5,685 bases of DNA from Lachnoclostridium sp. (GCA_003445895.1 DMCD01000097.1:1-5685); one strand, 5' to 3'. Counted from the stretch's first letter, positions 1-5,644 are shown. A program made the numbers and translations. Notes: generated by a model from the letters alone, not told the origin.

Positions 1-17
1 CTCTTACCTCTCTCCGC

Positions 18-76
18 AAAAAGAAAAAGCTGTATTCTCCGGAAAAGCCCATATTCAGGCTCCGGGAATACAGCTT
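18..76 (-). terminator. Rho-independent terminator after the 2-hydroxyacid dehydrogenase gene
   Basis: An inverted repeat pairs 61-76 with 27-43: 16 base pairs with one bulged base, and a further GCC/GGC pairing inside the loop. Read on the minus strand, the hairpin is followed at once by TTTTTCTTTTT (28 down to 18). It starts about 55 bases after the dehydrogenase stop codon. The T-run lies only on the minus-strand side, so it should terminate leftward transcription. Confidence 0.93.
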
Positions 77-130
77 CCTACGATATACTTCCTCTGACTG
101 AGATGAATATCCGTGCCGGACCGATTTCTG

Positions 131-1072
131 CTATTCCACCGGATATTCCGGCTCTCTTCCCTCCATCACATCAAAGATCTGCTTTACGCAGGCCATGCCC
201 ACCGCATAGAGAGCATCATCGGTGTTGGCCCCGATGTGGGGCGTAGCCGTGAAGTTCGGCAGCGCAAGCAGCGGGTTGTCCCTCTCCGGGAAATCCTTCA
301 TCATCACATCGCAGGCCGCAGCCCCCAGAGGGCCGTTCTTCAGGCTTTCCAGAAGCGCCTCTTCGTCCACAAGACCGCCCCGGGAGGCGTTTACCAGGAT
401 GGAACCGGGCTTCATCCGGCCAAGCCTCTCCCGGTTCATGAAGCCTCTGTTTTCCTCGGTCAGGGGCATGGCAAGAATGACCGCGTCGGAGACTTTAAGC
501 AGCTCTTCCGGAGAGGGAGCGCACTGCACGCTGTATCTCTCTGTCCTCTCCGGCGTAAGTCTCGGCGTCCAGGCAATACAGTTCATCCCAAAGCCCTTCT
601 GAAGGATCTCTGCGGTCCTCTGACCGATGGCCCCGAATCCCAGAAGTCCTGCGGTCTTTCCCCGAAGCTCTGTGCCCCGGAGAAGGAGCTGGGCCTCCGC
701 CATCTTCTCGGTCACGCTTCTCTCGTCCTCCCGCCGGATGATGCGGTCGGAAAGGACAACCTTCCTCGCCGCTGCCAGGAGAAGGGATACATTCAGCTCC
801 GCCACCGCGTTGGCGTTCAGGTGAGGCGCATAGACGGTCTTAATTCCCCGTTTCTTCGCCTCCGCCAGGTCCACGCCGTCTGTTCCTGTGCCGTGGACGG
901 CGATAACCCGGAGGTTCGGCATCCGGTCCATCTCCGCCGGTCCTATCATCAGCGCCCGGTTTATCAGCGCATCCGCTTCCCCGCACATTTCCCAGGAGGA
1001 GAGAATCTCCGCATGCTCCGCCAGAAGCCTGTAAGCTTCCGGATGTATGGTCTCGCAAAGAAATACTTTCAT
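131..1072 (-). CDS. D-isomer-specific 2-hydroxyacid dehydrogenase (NAD-dependent)
   Basis: This 313-residue cytosolic oxidoreductase should interconvert a 2-oxo acid and a D-2-hydroxy acid with NAD(H). It belongs to the SerA/LdhA/hydroxypyruvate reductase superfamily and has normal length without a C-terminal ACT domain. Visible marks are the Rossmann motif GLLGFGAIG (142-150), the substrate-loop region GTGTDGVD (61-68), AVAELNVSLLLA (89-100), catalytic Arg231 in NASRGGLVDEEAL and catalytic His279 in TPHIGA. The usual catalytic Glu of the DVFxxEP motif is Asp260 here (DVMMKDFPE), at the same spacing from the Arg as in SerA. The start MKVFLCETIH is preferred over an upstream ATG at 1111 because AAAGAGG lies 5 bases before it and family homology begins there. 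It follows a 200-base hairpin-rich spacer and ends in its own terminator. The exact substrate cannot be told: 3-phosphoglycerate, hydroxypyruvate and D-lactate-type acids are all possible. Confidence 0.93.
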   Translation of the reverse strand: MKVFLCETIHPEAYRLLAEHAEILSSWEMCGEADALINRALMIGPAEMDRMPNLRVIAVHGTGTDGVDLAEAKKRGIKTVYAPHLNANAVAELNVSLLLAAARKVVLSDRIIRREDERSVTEKMAEAQLLLRGTELRGKTAGLLGFGAIGQRTAEILQKGFGMNCIAWTPRLTPERTERYSVQCAPSPEELLKVSDAVILAMPLTEENRGFMNRERLGRMKPGSILVNASRGGLVDEEALLESLKNGPLGAAACDVMMKDFPERDNPLLALPNFTATPHIGANTDDALYAVGMACVKQIFDVMEGREPEYPVE

Positions 1073-1077
1073 AAAAA

Positions 1078-1084
1078 CCTCTTT
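1078..1084 (-). promoter_or_regulatory. Ribosome binding site deciding the dehydrogenase start
   Basis: AAAGAGG on the minus strand lies 5 bases before the ATG at 1072. The alternative in-frame ATG at 1111 would add 13 residues with no family likeness, so this site supports the shorter protein. Confidence 0.7.
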
Positions 1085-1097
1085 TTCTTCTGCACAA

Positions 1098-1121
1098 GCT
1101 GCCGCAGCCAAGGCCGGCAGC
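1098..1121 (-). other. GC-rich hairpin in the dehydrogenase leader
   Basis: A perfect 7-base stem (GCTGCCG pairing with CGGCAGC) with a 10-base loop sits 13 bases upstream of the AAAGAGG ribosome binding site. It has no T-run behind it, so it is not a terminator. It may only reflect the GC-rich Ala/Arg-like base pattern of the stretch, or it may influence leader folding. Confidence 0.35.
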
Positions 1122-1175
1122 AGCCCTGCGCTCTGCCGTCCTCCGCAGCATCATATGTCACCATGATACCGCAAA

Positions 1176-1203
1176 GGGACAGGCCTGTCACCAGGTCTGT
1201 CCC
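1176..1203. repeat. REP-like palindromic hairpin in the intergenic spacer
   Basis: Arms 1176-1187 (GGGACAGGCCTG) and 1192-1203 (CAGGTCTGTCCC) pair over 12 bases with one G-T wobble and a 4-base loop TCAC. On the minus strand it is followed only by TTT and then GCGG, too short a T-run for a good terminator. An 8-base direct copy TGTCACCA occurs at 1156-1163 and again through the loop at 1186-1193. The shape suits a dispersed intergenic palindrome (REP/MITE class) better than a gene-specific signal, but genome-wide copies cannot be seen from here. Confidence 0.5.
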
Positions 1204-1227
1204 CCGCTCTATGCTTACTTTATGATG

Positions 1228-1250
1228 GAATCCCCTGAGCAGGGTGATTC
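1228..1250. other. Hairpin just downstream of the aminotransferase remnant
   Basis: GAATCCCCT (1228-1236) pairs with AGGGTGATTC (1241-1250) through a 9-base-pair stem with one bulged base and a 4-base loop. It begins 19 bases after the remnant's stop codon, where a terminator of the lost gene could have stood. No T-run follows on the minus strand. On the plus strand a pyrimidine-rich but interrupted stretch follows. It may be a weakened terminator or an unrelated structure. Confidence 0.4.
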
Positions 1251-1269
1251 TTCTCTTTCACTCTTCTGT

Positions 1270-1641
1270 TTACTTCAGAAGCTCCACGACTGCGTCGTGC
1301 ATTCTCTTTGTGCCCTCCACGATGTTCTCGTAGCTGTTGGCAAAGGACATTCTCACATATCCCTCACCGGATGCACCGAAGACGCTTCCGGCCACCAGGG
1401 CAATCTGGGCCTTGTCCAGCAGATACTCTGCGAGCTGGCCGCAGGTGACCAGGATGTTCTCTGCCTTGTACGGAATGTGATTCTGATCATTCAGCTTCTT
1501 TGCAATCTGCTCTCTGAGGCCCATATCGCCCAGGTTGGAGGTATAGAAGACTTCTCCCCGGTCCAGGCTTTCCTTGGCCGCTTCCTTGATATACGCCGAT
1601 GTATCAAAGTCCGGACGGTCCGACGGTTTTGTCTTATTCGG
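1270..1641 (-). pseudogene. Aminotransferase class I/II remnant with N-terminal and large internal deletions
   Basis: A frame of 123 codons runs from just after the preceding gene's stop codons to a TAA at 1270, but has no plausible start at its 5' end. From RPDFDTSAYIKEAAKESL (about 1617-1564) through LREQIAKKL to ENILVTCG it matches roughly residues 40-100 of a fold-type I aminotransferase. It then jumps directly to AEYLLDKAQIALVAGSVFG and EGYVRMSFANSYENI, the last ~55 residues of the same family. The missing middle (about 240 codons, junction near 1435-1446) holds the NPxNPxG loop, the Asp and Tyr that bind PLP, and the Schiff-base Lys, so it cannot be active. The internal ATG at 1524 has no ribosome binding site and is an ordinary family residue. 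The end resembles the aspartate aminotransferase-type subfamily and differs from the intact neighbour, so this is not a partial tandem duplication of it. Confidence 0.85.
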
Positions 1642-1644
1642 TTA

Positions 1645-2853
1645 TTACTTTCTGTAGCGGTCCATAACCTCGAATACCCGCTTCATGGCTGCCACGGCCT
1701 TGTCGTGATCCTGCGAGAAGTTGATGCGGAACTGATGCAGGAACTGCGGACCGAACTCGGTACCGGGGGTGAGGGTTACGCCGGCCAGCTCTCTCACGAT
1801 GCGGATGAACTGGTGGAGGGAAACCTCCAGCTCCGGAATCTCTACGAACAGGTAGCTTCCGCCGTCGGTCGGTCTTGCGGAAACGCCCGGAACCTCAGCA
1901 ATCACAGCGAGGATGTCGTCGCGGATCCGGTTGTGCTCGGCAACTCTTGCTGCCATCCAGCCTTCCGGCTCATGGAACCAGGTCTTGAATACTGCCTGGT
2001 TGTAGCCGCTGCAGCGAAGTGCCATGATGGCCTGCAGCTTCTCCATTCTCTCGATGATCTCTGCGGTACCGTAGGCAACGCCCAGACGATAACCGGACAG
2101 GGACTCGGTCTTGGAGGGGCCGATGATGCTGATCAGGTTCTCCGGAATCTCCTTCATGGCGCGAAGGTGGGTATATTCAACGCCCGGATATACCTGGCGG
2201 GAATAGAGCTCGTCCACAATCAGGGTGACATCATACTTCTTTGCCAGTGCTGCGATGGTGCAGATTTCATCGAAAGAATATACACAGCCTACCGGGTTGT
2301 TCGGGTTGGAGAACAGGAAGACCCTCACGCCGTCGGCAAATGCTTTCTCCAGCGCAGCGGTATCGATGCCGGAACCAACCTTGACGCTCTTGTAGTTCAT
2401 CTGAATCGGAACCATCTCGCCGCCGAAGAACTCAACCATCTTGCGGTTTGCGAAGTAATCCGGCTCTACGATGGCAACCTTGTCGCCCGGCATGACATTT
2501 GCGCCCATGGCCAGGAACAGAGCGCCCTGGGTACCCGGGGTGAGAATCAGCTCGGATGCCGCATCTACCGGAGCTCCGGTGAAGGCAGCCAGGTCTGCTG
2601 CAACCTGCTCAAGAATGTTCTTCTTGCCGCGATAGGGAGTGTAGGCCTGCGGGCCGCCCTCCAGGAAACCTTCCACGAACACGCCCAGGCTTCCCGGGGT
2701 GGGCTTGTGTGCGTCCACATCACCGTGGGAGAAGTCCACCGGTGCGCCCGCAAGCTTTTCACCTCTTAAGTCCAGAGCCACATTTTTCTGCAGGCTCTCC
2801 TGTCCCGGTGCGTTGTCAATGCCAAGAAGATCGAATTTTTCTCTGATATTCAT
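1645..2853 (-). CDS. PLP-dependent aminotransferase, class I/II
   Basis: This 402-residue cytosolic enzyme should move an amino group between an amino acid and a 2-oxo acid with pyridoxal phosphate. It is full length for fold-type I. Visible in order are YTPYRG (71-76), the phosphate-binding turn TPGTQGAL (105-112), SNPNNPVG (182-189), VDELYSRQVYPG (213-224) with Asp214 and Tyr217, the Schiff-base Lys248 in GPSKTESLSGYRLG with Arg256, and the C-terminal carboxylate-binding Arg376 in HQFRINFS. The start is set by AGGAGG 8 bases upstream. It has its own promoter and ends in tandem TAA TAA. Directly behind it lies a remnant of a different aminotransferase, and no terminator separates them. Substrate cannot be assigned: aspartate, alanine, aromatic or branched-chain acids are all possible. 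Known PLP folds of this type also include lyases, but the complete motif set favours a transaminase. Confidence 0.94.
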   Translation of the reverse strand: MNIREKFDLLGIDNAPGQESLQKNVALDLRGEKLAGAPVDFSHGDVDAHKPTPGSLGVFVEGFLEGGPQAYTPYRGKKNILEQVAADLAAFTGAPVDAASELILTPGTQGALFLAMGANVMPGDKVAIVEPDYFANRKMVEFFGGEMVPIQMNYKSVKVGSGIDTAALEKAFADGVRVFLFSNPNNPVGCVYSFDEICTIAALAKKYDVTLIVDELYSRQVYPGVEYTHLRAMKEIPENLISIIGPSKTESLSGYRLGVAYGTAEIIERMEKLQAIMALRCSGYNQAVFKTWFHEPEGWMAARVAEHNRIRDDILAVIAEVPGVSARPTDGGSYLFVEIPELEVSLHQFIRIVRELAGVTLTPGTEFGPQFLHQFRINFSQDHDKAVAAMKRVFEVMDRYRK

Positions 2854-2861
2854 TATTACTG

Positions 2862-2867
2862 CCTCCT
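2862..2867 (-). promoter_or_regulatory. Strong ribosome binding site of the aminotransferase gene
   Basis: A perfect AGGAGG lies 8 bases before the ATG at 2853. It fixes the start and implies efficient translation. Confidence 0.9.
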
Positions 2868-2908
2868 GTTTTGTATTCAGCTGTATTGGTTTTGTTTTCT
2901 ATGTCCTG

Positions 2909-2938
2909 ATTATATACGACTCCTGCCGCTTAAGTCCA
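2909..2938 (-). promoter_or_regulatory. Sigma-70/SigA-type promoter for the aminotransferase gene
   Basis: On the minus strand a perfect TATAAT (-10, 2914-2909) is preceded at 18 bases by TGGACT (-35, 2938-2933; 4 of 6 matches to TTGACA). Transcription would begin near 2904-2902, giving a leader of about 50 A-rich bases before the strong ribosome binding site. It lies just beyond the terminator of the upstream operon, consistent with an independent transcription unit. No clear operator was seen. Confidence 0.75.
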
Positions 2939-3017
2939 CTACCGTGTAACACATGAGGCTATGCAGGGCGCGACATAACCGCTCAAACAAGTTTTGGGGC
3001 CGTTCTCCGGCCTTATC

Positions 3018-3061
3018 GCACAAAAAGCGGAATGCATCTCTGTCAGAAAATGCATTCCGCT
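3018..3061 (-). terminator. Rho-independent terminator of the three-gene operon
   Basis: A perfect 12-base stem pairs AGCGGAATGCAT (minus strand, 3061-3050) with ATGCATTCCGCT (3037-3026) around a 12-base loop. TTTT then GTGCG follow on the minus strand, and one further T belongs to the stem. It begins 11 bases after the stop codon of the secreted-protein gene and separates that operon from the aminotransferase promoter. Confidence 0.9.
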
Positions 3062-3072
3062 ATATTACACAT

Positions 3073-4374
3073 TTAGAAAGCCCCGGCGGCCGCTGTCTCT
3101 GCCGGCGCGGTCTCCGTCGCTGCTGCTGTCTCTGTCTCCGTCGCTGCCGCTGTCTCCGCCGCCGTTTCCGCCGGCACGATCCACAGCTGGCCGTCAAAGC
3201 TGTTTCCCGAACTTTCCGGCATGATGTCCAGGCCCGGCCACTTGTGCTCTATCTCGATCTTATCCCCTGCCCGGTCCCCGGAAGCTGTATTTCCGATGAG
3301 GGTCACCTGCATGGTGGTTTTCTCCGGATCCCAGAACCCATCGGGTTGGGAAATCCACAGGGATTTCGAGGCATTCTTTGAGTAGATGCTGCAGTTTTCC
3401 AGCCGCAGCAGGGCGAGGCCGCCCCCCGGCATGTCGGAATGTACATAGAGGGCCCCGCACTCGGTGAGCCAGGTATAGTCATTCCGAAGATTATTCGGAC
3501 TGAACCGGGATACATCGCCCAGGCTCCTGAATTCGCAGTTTCGGAAGGTCAGCTGCTCTCCCGCGCTGATGCCTGCGCCGACGCCCGGCGCCTGATAGCT
3601 GGTAAAGCTGCAGTTTTCAAAGGTCAGCACCTGGGTGCCGAAATCCATGTGCACCGCGTAGGCCTTGCGGGAATCGTCGGCCCGGTTCATGAGCGGCGGC
3701 GCCGCCTCATGGGTTGCGATAAACTGCAGGTTTTTCACGGTTCCGTTCAGACAGATGTCCGCCGCCGGCGTCAGGTACTCCCCGCTGCCGTCCTTTACGA
3801 TGCACTGCTCCCTGTCCGTTCCCTCAATACTGAAATACCGCGGGTCATGGAACCCGGTCTTTGCATTCTTCGTGGTAAACCGCGGATAGGTTCCCGGAAG
3901 GACCCGAATGGTCCAGGTGTTTTTTCTCCGGTCCAGCCCATGGTAAGCCAGGTAATCGATGGCGCCCTGGATGGTGGGAAAATCACCGCCCTCGCCGACG
4001 ACAATCAGGCGCTGTGCCATCCCGGCAGGCGCACCCGCATCCCCGAGGAAGACGCCGTCCTCGCCGACCAGCTTATCATCGGGCGTCACCGTGTTTTCCA
4101 GAAGCCACCCTTCCCGGTCAAAGCAGTACATGGCCCCGTCAATCGTATGCCAGCCGTCCTTTAAACAATCGGTTCCGGTATCGTCTGCCGCATACCACCA
4201 GCGGTCGCCGCTCTTATTCCATCCGGCAGAAACGCCGGAAGAAGGAGACCCTTCCTTCTGCATCTCCGCCATGGCCGGATACGCAAGGCACAGGCTTAAA
4301 ACCGCTGCCGCAAGGGCGATTCTCCACCCCTTCCGAAGAATTTTTTTCTGCTCCTTTGCTCCTTTATCTGTCAT
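3073..4374 (-). CDS. Secreted protein with cell-wall-binding-like repeats and a pectin-lyase-like beta-helix
   Basis: This 433-residue protein is predicted to be exported. A basic n-region (KEQKKILRKGWR), a hydrophobic core (about 18-31) and AMA before residue 37 form a signal peptide. Residues 51-110 carry aromatic/Gly pieces such as GWNKSGDRWWYA, LKDGWHTIDGAMYCFD and REGWLLEN, like choline/glucan-type wall-binding repeats. From about 122, GEGGDFPTIQGAIDYL, VLPGTYPRF, FSIEGTD, VKNLQFIATH, LTFENCSF, LTFRNCEF and LRLENCSI resemble a pectinesterase-like right-handed beta-helix. The pectin methylesterase active-site motifs (GxxDFIFG, LGRPW) are not visible, so hydrolysis is not assured; carbohydrate binding or another esterase role is possible. 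Residues 401-430 are an Ala/Glu/Thr low-complexity tail, with no LPxTG or membrane anchor. The start overlaps the preceding stop as ATGA with only a weak, too-close AGGA, suggesting translation by reinitiation. A longer frame up to 4569 is rejected because it buries the signal peptide. Confidence 0.85.
   Translation of the reverse strand: MTDKGAKEQKKILRKGWRIALAAAVLSLCLAYPAMAEMQKEGSPSSGVSAGWNKSGDRWWYAADDTGTDCLKDGWHTIDGAMYCFDREGWLLENTVTPDDKLVGEDGVFLGDAGAPAGMAQRLIVVGEGGDFPTIQGAIDYLAYHGLDRRKNTWTIRVLPGTYPRFTTKNAKTGFHDPRYFSIEGTDREQCIVKDGSGEYLTPAADICLNGTVKNLQFIATHEAAPPLMNRADDSRKAYAVHMDFGTQVLTFENCSFTSYQAPGVGAGISAGEQLTFRNCEFRSLGDVSRFSPNNLRNDYTWLTECGALYVHSDMPGGGLALLRLENCSIYSKNASKSLWISQPDGFWDPEKTTMQVTLIGNTASGDRAGDKIEIEHKWPGLDIMPESSGNSFDGQLWIVPAETAAETAAATETETAAATETAPAETAAAGAF
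3082..3173 (-). repeat. Degenerate microrepeat encoding an Ala/Glu/Thr tail
   Basis: The 3' end of the secreted-protein gene is a run of near-identical short units (on the plus strand, variants of GTCTCCGTCGCTGCTGCT and GCTGTCTC). They encode PAETAAETAAATETETAAA and a second similar block, residues 401-430. Such tracts vary in copy number by slippage. As protein it would be an extended, acidic, flexible tail. Confidence 0.75.
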
Positions 4375-4622
4375 GCTTCCTGTAACATATCCTTTCTGTC
4401 TGTCATTTTCCAGAGCTCTTCCCCGGTTTCGCTTTTCCGCACGTCGGGGAAATGCTTCCGCACCATTTCCATGATCTCCAGCAGGTACTCCGCCGGGAAG
4501 ACAAAGGCGTTGCCATCCCCGAGAGATACCCTCTTCGGCGACCCGCCCACGGCTTCCACCCGGGCACATTCCGCCTCAATCTCTTCCATGGGAGCCCGGC
4601 AGATCTGTCCTTCGTAATTCAT
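4371..4622 (-). CDS. Short ORF: internally deleted, truncated radical SAM protein remnant
   Basis: This 83-residue ORF sits between two operon genes: it starts 1 base after the preceding stop and shares ATGA with the next start. CGGAG lies 7 bases before its ATG, inside the upstream gene. The opening MNYEGQICRAPME matches the N-terminus of a B12-independent radical SAM group of Clostridia. EIEAECARVEAVGGSPKRV, SLGDGNAFVFPAEYLLEI and MEMVRKHFP match that group's region after the iron-sulfur cluster loop. The intervening ~35 residues with CxxxCxxC are absent, with the apparent junction at Met12-Glu14, and the ~250-residue C-terminal part is missing too. The last ~24 residues (DVRKSETGEELWK, then MTDRKDMLQEA) are not recognised. 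It cannot bind the SAM cluster. It may be a pseudogene kept open by coupling needs or a small protein with a new role. The family match is from motif memory, not a search. Confidence 0.7.
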   Translation of the reverse strand: MNYEGQICRAPMEEIEAECARVEAVGGSPKRVSLGDGNAFVFPAEYLLEIMEMVRKHFPDVRKSETGEELWKMTDRKDMLQEA

Positions 4623-4623
4623 G

Positions 4624-5628
4624 CTATTTCTCCGTATACATCTGCAGTTTCTCTGCAAACGCCCTGTAGTTTTCGGTTTCGGAACCGCGGCAGTAGATGG
4701 CAAATTCCACCACATCAAAGTATGCCCGGTACTCCTCCAGCGCATCCCGGTACGCCGCAGCCACATAGTGGGGATCGTTCATGAACGCGCCGTAGCCGAA
4801 GGCGCCAAGCACCAGGATATCCGCCTCATTGGCCGCCGCCACGTGGAGGATGTGTTTTGCTCTCTTCAGGTGCAGTGCGTAGAGCTCGTCCGGCTCCATC
4901 CTTACCGGCTTCCCCGTCTCCGGATTCATGCCGTTTCCCGCTTCATTCCGAAGATTCGGTGCCGCACAGCTCAGAACGTCCACCTGGACAAATTCCTCCG
5001 GCGAAAGCCGCCGGGGGACTGCCTCATCGGTCTTGCAGATCAAAACCTTCGGCGAGTAGATGCAGGCGTCCGTATGCCGCACATCCTTCATCACCCGGTT
5101 CACGTCGTAATAGCACTGCCAGAGCCACCGTCTGTCCAGCGTCGGAAACAGGGTGGAGCACCGGCAGAGGCTCTCCTCCTGGGCACCGCTGCCGAACTTG
5201 ACGCCGCCGCCGGGTCTTGTGGCCGATGCAAAGTTCAGCACGCAGATCCGCTTTTCCGGAAATTCTTCATGAAGCTTTACCGCCGCCTGAAACGTCCTTT
5301 CCTTCGTCACCCGGACCTGGCCTTCTCTGTTCCTCCTCCGCTCTGCTGCAGAAGCAGCTGATACGGCATTCTCCGGAGTTTCTTTTTCCGTCTCGGAAGC
5401 TTCCGTCTCCGCCGGAATTCCTCTCTTTTTCGCCCGCCGGACCTCTGCTCTGCTGGGCTTTCGGAACTTTTCCTCCAGCTCCTCCGGGAATTCCGGATAA
5501 TCGTCCTCATCGTAAAATCTTGTATTGACCCGGCCGTAGGCCACCGCCGCCCGAAGTGCCGGATCTTCTCTGTAAAACTGTACCGTATCGTTAAATACTT
5601 CCACCAGCTGCGCTCGTCTGTCTGCCAT
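4624..5628 (-). CDS. TIGR02452 family protein (bacterial PARG-like macrodomain, DUF2263)
   Basis: This 334-residue cytosolic protein matches the microbial poly(ADP-ribose) glycohydrolase group, whose characterised members cleave ADP-ribose polymers by a macrodomain. The defining signature GGG-X7-QEE is present in RPGGGVKFGSGAQEESLCR (138-156), preceded by VLNFAS (130-135). The second ligand loop is LGAFGYGAFMNDP (274-286), in which the usual Cys of the GCG motif is Tyr. The N-terminal helix region (1-45) and VTKERTFQAAVKLHEEF (107-123) also fit the family. Between them, residues ~50-103 form a strongly charged segment, including the PAETEASETEKETPENA linker, that makes the protein longer than many relatives. 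AAAGGGGG lies 8 bases before the ATG. It is first in the operon and no promoter is convincing in the 57 bases upstream. Activity on ADP-ribose is inferred from the family; the cellular target is unknown. Confidence 0.92.
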   Translation of the reverse strand: MADRRAQLVEVFNDTVQFYREDPALRAAVAYGRVNTRFYDEDDYPEFPEELEEKFRKPSRAEVRRAKKRGIPAETEASETEKETPENAVSAASAAERRRNREGQVRVTKERTFQAAVKLHEEFPEKRICVLNFASATRPGGGVKFGSGAQEESLCRCSTLFPTLDRRWLWQCYYDVNRVMKDVRHTDACIYSPKVLICKTDEAVPRRLSPEEFVQVDVLSCAAPNLRNEAGNGMNPETGKPVRMEPDELYALHLKRAKHILHVAAANEADILVLGAFGYGAFMNDPHYVAAAYRDALEEYRAYFDVVEFAIYCRGSETENYRAFAEKLQMYTEK

Positions 5629-5636
5629 CGTATCTG

Positions 5637-5644
5637 CCCCCTTT
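5637..5644 (-). promoter_or_regulatory. Ribosome binding site of the TIGR02452-family gene
   Basis: AAAGGGGG lies 8 bases before the ATG at 5628 and supports that start. A short CCCG/CGGG stem sits just upstream in the leader. The remaining bases to the window edge show no clear promoter. Confidence 0.7.

Noticed and set aside
113..1225. 370-codon plus-strand open frame opposite the dehydrogenase gene
   Set aside because: It is antisense to a well-supported dehydrogenase, Arg/His/Pro rich, without recognisable domains, and it runs over a terminator and spacer.
1073..1269. Possible promoter for the dehydrogenase gene
   Set aside because: Candidate -10 boxes such as TATGAT and CATAAA on the minus strand have no -35 at suitable spacing, so no promoter is called; a promoter here or read-through from the aminotransferase both remain open.
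1222..2769. 515-codon plus-strand open frame opposite the aminotransferase gene
   Set aside because: The minus strand encodes a complete motif-bearing aminotransferase. The plus frame is its GC-driven shadow, rich in Cys, His and Leu, with no family likeness or ribosome binding site.
2998..3012. Small GGCCG/CGGCC hairpin between operon terminator and aminotransferase promoter
   Set aside because: The stem is only 5 bases with no T-run on the minus strand, easily expected by chance in this GC-rich sequence.
2941..3021. Search for an operator or riboswitch upstream of the aminotransferase promoter
   Set aside because: No convincing inverted repeat, aptamer-like fold or direct repeats were seen apart from the weak hairpin already noted.
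4375..4569. N-terminal extension of the secreted protein
   Set aside because: It would put 65 residues ahead of a clear signal peptide, and it is simply the out-of-frame reading of the short radical SAM remnant.
5394..5405. 12-base perfect palindrome CGGAAGCTTCCG
   Set aside because: It lies inside the coding region of the PARG-like gene and is explained by adjacent Glu/Ala/Ser codons; nothing around it suggests an operator.
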